Shown piece after piece: positions 58,545 to 64,000 of a stretch of DNA of 64,000 bases. The position numbers were made by a program, and so were the translations under genes. The stretch lies in NCBI GenBank assembly GCA_017534305.1, contig JAFWCU010000016.1:1-64000 (forward strand), in the 5' to 3' direction. The DNA is from Clostridia bacterium. Its GTDB lineage: Bacteria; Bacillota; Clostridia; TANB77; CAG-465. The notes below the pieces were generated by a model. It did no database searches and was not told the DNA's origin. It was given only the letters and a program-made list of their open reading frames with translations. Every line of letters starts with the position of its first letter. Position 1 is the first letter of the stretch.

Positions 58545-61154
58545 ATGGCAAATAAAAAGAGTGAACAAATTGCAATGGAAGAACTACTAAAAAAGATAAT
58601 GTATGATGATGTACAAAGAGAAGAACTAAAACAACATATGATTGATTCTTTAAAAGAGTTTCTTGTTGCTAAAGCCAAAAAAAGCTATCATAATCAAAAT
58701 CCTCATGTTTTAATTGATAGAAGTTTGGAAAGTGGCCAAGTAATAGAGTATACTAAAGGATACGAGCTATATACTGATGTTGATGACAATATAGACAAAA
58801 GTAATGCTATAGAAGTTGAAGGCGAAGTAATTGATGATGATGCAGATAACAAAAGAAAAGTTAAAGCTGTAGAAAATATGATAAATGAAGTTAACGGTCA
58901 AGTAAAATATATTGAAATGTATGAAAGAGATGCAAACGCAAACTTCTCTGGAAATAATGAAAGACTTTTTGACGACATTCAAAATTCATTATTGATTCAT
59001 TCTAACGATGAAAATGCTGTTGCAAATAAAGCATATCAAGAAGCTGTTTTAGAAAATATAGAGTATATATCAAAAGCTTCACTTGAAGTGGATAGTGGAG
59101 TGACAGATAAAGTATTAAAAGATTTAGCAAAGACTGTAAAAAGTTTTAAAATTATTCCAAAAGGCTCATTAATAAACTATAGTAATGAAATCATAAGCTT
59201 CAATAGCAAAATAGATAATCCGGAATTAAAAAGAAAAGTTAGAGGACCATTAACTTTTGCAATGGAAGAAGACGGAACACTAAAAGATTTTGATTACATT
59301 GATGCAAAAGCGGATGCAATAAATAGTAGTATTTATGATTCGGATTCATACAGTTCAAATGCAACAAAAGAAAAACAAATAAGTTATATAAACAGAACAG
59401 CAAATCAATTAAAATTAAATAATATGTTGGAATTAGCTTATCAAGGCAAATTTGAAGAATTTGCAAAGAATATGCACAAAAGCGAATTAATAGATACAAT
59501 AGAATTTGGAATTGCTGCATTTGAAGATTATGAAAAAGAAAAGAATAACTATTTTGTAAACAGATTAAAAACAATACCAAATGATTTAGGAACAGGTAAA
59601 CGAGAACTATTAGATGCTATAAAAGAATATAACACTAAAGATGGATTCTTAAATATACCGTTAAAATATAATGAAAAAGATGTCACTGCTAAAGAATTCT
59701 TTCAAGATTTAAAAGGAATAATAGAAAGAGATGAAATAGCTACATTAGGAATTCAGAAAGCTGTCAAAACTGTAGAAAAACAACCACTTGAAAAAGGGAA
59801 TGATGAAGGTAATAATACTCCACCACCACAAGAACCTGAAGAAAATCAAAAAGAAAACGATGATAAGAAACCAATCATTATTGCACCTGTATTTCAAATC
59901 CGTCCAATTATTACAGAAATTAAACTTGGAGATAAGATAAAAAACATATATAAGAATATTCAAAAGAGCAAAAATATAGATAAGCATAAAGACGGAGATA
60001 ACTACACATATAATTACGGCAATGAAAATGATAACAAAAAAGGAGAGCCAGAAGAGCCTGGAGAACAAGGTCAACCAGGAGATGATGGCTCAAAAGGCCA
60101 ACCGGGAGGAGATAATCAACCTATAGTTGATCCAGAACCACCAATTGTAGAGCCAGTAACATATGTAGAACCTACACAAAAACCAGATAAGCCACAACCA
60201 GATGAACCAATTGAAACCGAGCCAACCGAACCAACAGAACCAGTAATTCCACCAGAGGAAACTCAACAAGAGCCAAAAGTTGTACATAATGATGATCATA
60301 GTATAAACAATTCAAACAATACAACAATAGTAGAAGATAATCATATTGAAATTCATGGCGATGTAAATATAGTTAATGGAGATATCAATACAGATAATAG
60401 TACAAACACAACAAATATAGATAACAGCCAAAAAACAGAAAATATAATTAATGGTGATGTAGATGTTAGAAGATATGCAATTTTTATTGATTCTGAAAAT
60501 CCAAGCGAACCTGTAGATTTTAAAAACGAAGATGAGATTACTGAACAATATAAAGAAGAAATAATGGAAGCTATATTAAGCAAAAAAGATGAAATTATGA
60601 AGTATATGTCTAAAGAATCACATGAAGAACTAATTGAAAAATTACTAGAGGGAAGAAATCTAGAATTGTATAAGCATAGAATTGCAACATTAATAGCAGC
60701 AGGAGCAAATAAAGAGGAAGCAACACTAGATTTATTACAACTAAAAGATGATATGGAATATGGAAATGCAACAGATTTAGATGAGGAAGAGAAAAATATT
60801 GTTGAACAATCAGACATTGAAATAGAAAGTATTCCAGATTTAAATGAAGAAAAGTCTATAGATTTGTGTGCTAAATATGATTTTCTAAACTCAGCTGTTA
60901 TAGAAAAAGAAAATAAAAAAATTGAAGTAATAATCAGAAGATCAACAGAATTAGAATTAAAAATTACTAATATGAAAGATCCAAAGACAATTGATCAGCT
61001 AAATCGAATAGATAAACAAAGGGGAATTGTTAGAGATGCAGAGTATGAAGTTGTTGAAGATAATCAGCCAAAGCTAATAGATGGTAACGAACAACTGAAA
61101 TTAGCAAGCAGTCAAGAACCTGAAAAGAATAATAACGAAGAAATGTCAATATAG
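58545..61154 (+). CDS. large modular protein of unknown function with collagen-like and Pro/Glu-rich segments
   Basis: An 869-residue acidic protein without signal peptide or membrane helix. Residues 1-430 are mainly helical. A Pro/Glu/Asn-rich linker follows, with a short Gly-X-Y stretch (GEQGQPGDDGSKGQPGGD, near 500), repeats of EPTEPTEP, and then an Asn/Asp/Thr-rich segment with alternating hydrophobics (IEIHGDVNIVNGDINTDNS, near 610) that could form beta-solenoid turns. The last 220 residues are helical and charged again. I recognise no family. It is flanked by a 46- and an 80-residue ORF in the same unit. Confidence 0.7.
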   Translation: MANKKSEQIAMEELLKKIMYDDVQREELKQHMIDSLKEFLVAKAKKSYHNQNPHVLIDRSLESGQVIEYTKGYELYTDVDDNIDKSNAIEVEGEVIDDDADNKRKVKAVENMINEVNGQVKYIEMYERDANANFSGNNERLFDDIQNSLLIHSNDENAVANKAYQEAVLENIEYISKASLEVDSGVTDKVLKDLAKTVKSFKIIPKGSLINYSNEIISFNSKIDNPELKRKVRGPLTFAMEEDGTLKDFDYIDAKADAINSSIYDSDSYSSNATKEKQISYINRTANQLKLNNMLELAYQGKFEEFAKNMHKSELIDTIEFGIAAFEDYEKEKNNYFVNRLKTIPNDLGTGKRELLDAIKEYNTKDGFLNIPLKYNEKDVTAKEFFQDLKGIIERDEIATLGIQKAVKTVEKQPLEKGNDEGNNTPPPQEPEENQKENDDKKPIIIAPVFQIRPIITEIKLGDKIKNIYKNIQKSKNIDKHKDGDNYTYNYGNENDNKKGEPEEPGEQGQPGDDGSKGQPGGDNQPIVDPEPPIVEPVTYVEPTQKPDKPQPDEPIETEPTEPTEPVIPPEETQQEPKVVHNDDHSINNSNNTTIVEDNHIEIHGDVNIVNGDINTDNSTNTTNIDNSQKTENIINGDVDVRRYAIFIDSENPSEPVDFKNEDEITEQYKEEIMEAILSKKDEIMKYMSKESHEELIEKLLEGRNLELYKHRIATLIAAGANKEEATLDLLQLKDDMEYGNATDLDEEEKNIVEQSDIEIESIPDLNEEKSIDLCAKYDFLNSAVIEKENKKIEVIIRRSTELELKITNMKDPKTIDQLNRIDKQRGIVRDAEYEVVEDNQPKLIDGNEQLKLASSQEPEKNNNEEMSI

Positions 61155-61166
61155 GAGGTAGAGTAA

Positions 61167-61409
61167 ATGGGTAAATTTAATGTTAATGTTGATGAACTTT
61201 TTAGATTAAAAAGAGATTTTGAAAATGGAATTGTTGCAGAAGAAGAATTAAGTGAACCAGAACATGTTGCTCTAGCTTACGTATATGAACTTGAAGAAGA
61301 AGAGTTTCAAAAAATAATTGCAATGCAAGAAAAAGAAATTGAAGATTATAAAATAAGACTTAAAGAAGCAATTGAGTATTTAAAGAAAAGAAAAAATTTT
61401 GAGGCTTAA
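61167..61409 (+). CDS. 80-residue coiled-coil-like hypothetical protein
   Basis: A highly charged, probably helical protein: VNVDELFRLKRDFENGI, then EEEEFQKIIAMQEKEIEDYKIRLKEAIEYLKKRK with heptad-like spacing. It starts 12 bases after the 869-residue gene with AGGAGGTAG upstream, so it is likely part of the same unit. Not recognised; a partner protein is a fair guess. Confidence 0.6.
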   Translation: MGKFNVNVDELFRLKRDFENGIVAEEELSEPEHVALAYVYELEEEEFQKIIAMQEKEIEDYKIRLKEAIEYLKKRKNFEA

Positions 61410-61433
61410 AATATAGTTTTTTCAATATTTTTG

Positions 61434-61462
61434 TTGACAAACTGACAATGGCAATGTATAAT
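61434..61462 (+). promoter_or_regulatory. sigma-A promoter of the ylxM-ffh operon
   Basis: TTGACA (61434-61439) and TATAAT (61457-61462), spacing 17. The predicted start (about 61469) falls inside the 5' arm of the following hairpin. Confidence 0.8.
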
Positions 61463-61463
61463 A

Positions 61464-61495
61464 TGTGTAAAGTTTAAAAGCTTTACACATTTTTT
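61464..61495 (+). terminator. terminator of the upstream unit, overlapping the ylxM start point
   Basis: A perfect 9-bp stem TGTGTAAAG/CTTTACACA (61464-61472 and 61481-61489) followed by six T. Read-through from the 58,402-61,409 unit stops here; transcripts from the ylxM promoter lack part of the 5' arm. Confidence 0.8.
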
Positions 61496-61507
61496 ATGGG
61501 TGATAAT

Positions 61508-61828
61508 ATGGATAAAAACATTGAAATTTCTATGTTATACGATATTTACGGTAAGCTTCTTACTAATCGTCAACAAGAAATATTTGAAGAATATTATTTA
61601 TATAATTTATCTCTAAGAGAAATTGCAGAAAACAAAAAAATCTCATACCAAGCAGTAAGAGATAGTATTAAAGCAAGTGAGACAGCTCTTGAAAACTTTG
61701 AGTCTGTTACTCATACATTAGAACTTAGAGAAAAAATGAACAAAGCATATGACTTATGTGATGAAGCAGACTTAAATAAACAAAGAGACAAACTAAAGAA
61801 ATTACTAAAAAGTGAGGATGATATATAA
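61508..61828 (+). CDS. ylxM: YlxM family HTH protein (UPF0122)
   Basis: A 106-residue helical protein with a sigma-factor-like HTH: YDIYGKLLTNRQQEIFEEYYLYNLSLREIAENKKISYQAVRDSIK. YlxM genes sit directly before ffh in Firmicutes, and the protein is reported to affect the SRP. ATG 61508 follows GGGTGAT; ATG 61496 has no site. Its stop codon overlaps the ffh start. Confidence 0.9.
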   Translation: MDKNIEISMLYDIYGKLLTNRQQEIFEEYYLYNLSLREIAENKKISYQAVRDSIKASETALENFESVTHTLELREKMNKAYDLCDEADLNKQRDKLKKLLKSEDDI

Positions 61829-63162
61829 TGTTTGATAGTCTTTCAGATAAATTACAAAATGTAATGAAAAAACTTAAAGGACAAACAAGAATTTCAGAAA
61901 AAGAACTAAAAGAGATGCTAAGAGAAGTAAAACTTGCACTTCTTGAAGCAGACGTTAACTATAAAGTAGTAAAAGACTTCATTGCTTCAATTGAGGAAAA
62001 AGCTTTAGGTGAAGACGTAATGAAATCTTTAACACCGGGACAACAAGTTGTAAAAATTGTTAGAGATGAGTTAACAAATCTTTTAGGAGATACAAATTCT
62101 GGTATTAATTTTTCACCAAATCCACCAACAATTATAATGCTTGTTGGTCTTCAAGGTAGTGGTAAAACTACACTTTGTGGAAAATTAAGTAACTATTTAA
62201 GAAAACAAGGCAAGAAACCATACATGGTTGCTTGTGATGTATATAGACCTGCTGCTATAAAACAATTACAAACACTAGGCAAGAGCTTAGGAGTAGATGT
62301 TTATAGTGAAGAAAACAATAAAAATGTTGTAGAAATTGCTAAAAATGGTATAAAAGCTGCAACATCTAAGCTATGTAATGTAGTACTTATTGATACAGCT
62401 GGTCGTCTACAAATAGATGAAGCATTAATGAATGAGCTAGTAGATCTTAAAAAAGCTATTAGACCACATGAAATAATGCTAGTAATTGACTCTATGGTAG
62501 GTCAAGAAGCAGTAAATGTTGCAAGAGACTTCAATGAAAAGCTAGGAATTGACTCAATAACAATGTCAAAACTAGATTCAGACACAAGAGGTGGTGCTGC
62601 ACTTTCTGTTAAGAGCATTACTAAAAAGCCAATTAAATTTGCATCTGTTGGAGAAAAACTTAGCGACTTAGAGCCTTTCTATCCAGATAGATTAGCATCA
62701 AGAATTCTAGGAATGGGAGATGTATTATCTATCATAGATAAAGCTGAAGAAGCTTTTGAGGAAGAAGAAGCACTAGAGCTAGAAAAGAAAATTAGAAAGA
62801 GTGAATTTACATTAGATGATTATCTTGCACAAATGAAGAAAATCAGAAAAATGGGTTCATTCAAATCATTACTTGCTATGATTCCTGGTATTCCAAAAGA
62901 AATCAAGGACGTAGAAATAGATGAAAAACAACTACTTCGTATTGATGCTATTATTACATCAATGACAAAAGAAGAAAGAAGAAATCCTAAGATTTTAAAT
63001 GCTTCTCGTCGTCAAAGAATATCAAAAGGAAGTGGAAACACTGTTCAAGACATCAACCGTTTCATCGATAACTTTACACAAATGCAAAAGATGATGAAAA
63101 ATATGATGAATGGCAATGGAAAATATCCTAAAATGCCAGGAATGGACAATCTATTTAAATAG
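61828..63162 (+). CDS. ffh: signal recognition particle GTPase Ffh
   Basis: A 444-residue SRP54. N-domain, then the G-domain with GLQGSGKTT, DVYRPAAIKQL, DTAGRLQID and TMSKLDSDTRGGAAL, then a Met-rich M-domain (MGSFKSLLAMIPGIPK ... MMKNMMNGNGKYPKMPGM) that binds signal peptides and SRP RNA. Begins in the ylxM stop codon. Confidence 0.96.
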   Translation: MFDSLSDKLQNVMKKLKGQTRISEKELKEMLREVKLALLEADVNYKVVKDFIASIEEKALGEDVMKSLTPGQQVVKIVRDELTNLLGDTNSGINFSPNPPTIIMLVGLQGSGKTTLCGKLSNYLRKQGKKPYMVACDVYRPAAIKQLQTLGKSLGVDVYSEENNKNVVEIAKNGIKAATSKLCNVVLIDTAGRLQIDEALMNELVDLKKAIRPHEIMLVIDSMVGQEAVNVARDFNEKLGIDSITMSKLDSDTRGGAALSVKSITKKPIKFASVGEKLSDLEPFYPDRLASRILGMGDVLSIIDKAEEAFEEEEALELEKKIRKSEFTLDDYLAQMKKIRKMGSFKSLLAMIPGIPKEIKDVEIDEKQLLRIDAIITSMTKEERRNPKILNASRRQRISKGSGNTVQDINRFIDNFTQMQKMMKNMMNGNGKYPKMPGMDNLFK

Positions 63163-63207
63163 TTAAAAACAAATAAAATATAATTCACTTAAGGGAGGTG
63201 AAACTTA

Positions 63208-63447
63208 ATGGTAAAAATTAGATTAAGAAGAGACGGTGCTAAAAAAGCTCCATACTACACAATCGTAGTAGCAGATTCAAGATATCCAGCTGATGGAAGA
63301 TTCATTGAGAAAGTAGGAACATACAATCCAATGACTGAACCTGCAGAATTAAAACTTGATACTGAAAAAGTAGCAGAATGGATTAAAAAAGGTGCAAAAC
63401 CAACAGAAAAAGTTGCATCATTAATCAAGAAAGCTGAAGAAAAATAG
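63208..63447 (+). CDS. rpsP: ribosomal protein bS16
   Basis: A 79-residue bS16: [24 protein letters not shown] and [19 protein letters not shown] are typical. GGGAGGTG precedes the ATG. Standard neighbour of ffh and rimM. Confidence 0.96.
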   Translation: MVKIRLRRDGAKKAPYYTIVVADSRYPADGRFIEKVGTYNPMTEPAELKLDTEKVAEWIKKGAKPTEKVASLIKKAEEK

Positions 63448-63459
63448 GAGGACAAGTAA

Positions 63460-63708
63460 ATGTATAAAGAATTATTAGAATACATAGTAAAAAATCTTGT
63501 TAGCTCACCAGATAAAATTGAAATTTCTGAAAATGAAAATGAAGGAAAGACAGTTTTAAAGTTAAAAGTAGCAAAAGATGATATGGGTAGAATAATTGGT
63601 AAAGAAGGAAGAATAATTCGTTCTATTAGAGAAATTATCTATGCATACGCTGCAAAAGAAGGTAAAAAAGTATCTGTCGATGTTGAAGAACAAAAGGAGA
63701 ACGCTTAA
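63460..63708 (+). CDS. khpA: KH-domain RNA-binding protein KhpA
   Basis: An 82-residue single KH domain with the GRIIGKEGRIIRSIR loop. KhpA pairs with KhpB/EloR and influences cell elongation in Gram-positive bacteria. GGAGG precedes the ATG; its stop codon overlaps the rimM start by one base. Confidence 0.93.
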   Translation: MYKELLEYIVKNLVSSPDKIEISENENEGKTVLKLKVAKDDMGRIIGKEGRIIRSIREIIYAYAAKEGKKVSVDVEEQKENA

Positions 63709-64000
63709 TGTCAAGTGTTTTAATTGGACAGATAGTAAATGTACATGGTATTAAAGGTGAAGTTAAAATTTATCCATATACAGATGATGTAGATAGTCTA
63801 GCAAAAAAGCTTAAGAAAGTATATCTAGATGAAGCTATGACAAAATCATATAAATCTACATGTAGAATTCAAAAAGGAATGCTTCTAGTTAAGCTTTCAG
63901 AAATAGACACTGTAGAAAAAGCAGAATCTTTAAGAAAGAAATATGTATATATTTCAGAAGACGATTTAGATGAACTTGAAGAAGGTAGCTACTACGTTAA
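63708..64000 (+). CDS. rimM: 16S rRNA processing protein RimM, partial
   Basis: The first 97 codons of RimM: LIGQIVNVHGIKGEVKIYP is the conserved start of the N-terminal barrel, then VYISEDDLDELEEGSYYV leads into the PRC domain, cut by the window end. It acts in 30S maturation at the bS19/16S head. AAGGAGAAC precedes ATG 63708. Confidence 0.93.
   Translation, partial: MSSVLIGQIVNVHGIKGEVKIYPYTDDVDSLAKKLKKVYLDEAMTKSYKSTCRIQKGMLLVKLSEIDTVEKAESLRKKYVYISEDDLDELEEGSYYV

Overview
The window comes from the chromosome of a low-GC, Gram-positive bacterium of the Bacillota, most likely a member of the Clostridia. Supporting signs are the AT-rich sequence, strong GGAGG ribosome-binding sites, many T-tailed intrinsic terminators, consensus TTGAAA/TTGACA-17-TATAAT promoters, and typical Firmicutes gene neighbourhoods: rpmG-secE-nusG-rplKAJL with an L10 leader, asp23-amaP-DUF2273-nusB-xseA-xseB, and ylxM-ffh-rpsP-khpA-rimM. 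The genetic code is standard. The species cannot be named from the sequence alone. A host-associated anaerobe is a reasonable inference, not a demonstrated fact.

Layout. (1) 1-7,740 is an AT-rich accessory region: one tightly packed operon encoding a small Cro/C1-type regulator, a type III restriction-modification pair (Mod, Res), an OLD-family ATPase/TOPRIM nuclease with a UvrD-like helicase (a Gabija-like pair), and a small third protein with a degenerate P-loop. It ends in tandem terminators. (2) 7,800-13,800 holds an ABC exporter behind an attenuator-like leader, a membrane-anchored serpin-like protein, PlsC, a Nudix protein paired with an 8-oxoguanine glycosylase, and a small export protein. 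(3) 13,950-19,250 is the ribosomal/secretion/elongation cluster, followed by a membrane serpin instead of the usual rpoBC. (4) 19,270-28,310 holds a TtcA-like tRNA thiolase, a minimal alanyl-tRNA synthetase, a HIT protein, the Asp23 envelope-stress operon joined to nusB-xseAB, a secreted matrixin-like protease, and two tRNAs (Met, Tyr). (5) 28,400-36,100 holds ychF, murC, a TPR membrane protein, tRNA-Leu, a double-HTH regulator and a membrane protein. (6) 36,100-47,540 is a mixed metabolic region: acyl-CoA synthetase with a TetR regulator, SDR, a queuosine-precursor transporter with a candidate preQ1 riboswitch, an ABC-permease fusion, Ppx/GppA, YitT, Nudix, HAD and DUF362. (7) 47,600-58,140 holds a frameshifted small gene, dnaE, pepF, a CDF transporter, a C26 peptidase, a radical SAM protein, a DUF1540-like protein and murD. 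(8) 58,150-61,410 holds an orphan cluster: a short transcript, a 46-aa ORF, an 869-aa modular protein and an 80-aa protein. (9) 61,430-64,000 is the ylxM-ffh-rpsP-khpA-rimM operon, with rimM cut by the window end.

How it fits together. The left end is an anti-phage island in which two complete defence modules and an unfamiliar third protein share one transcription unit and probably one regulator. It is the best candidate here for an undescribed system. The rest is a housekeeping backbone for translation, secretion, DNA repair and replication, and wall synthesis. Compact regulatory devices are spread through it: leader attenuators, a hairpin that covers a ribosome-binding site, a candidate riboswitch, and promoters whose start points lie inside terminator stems.
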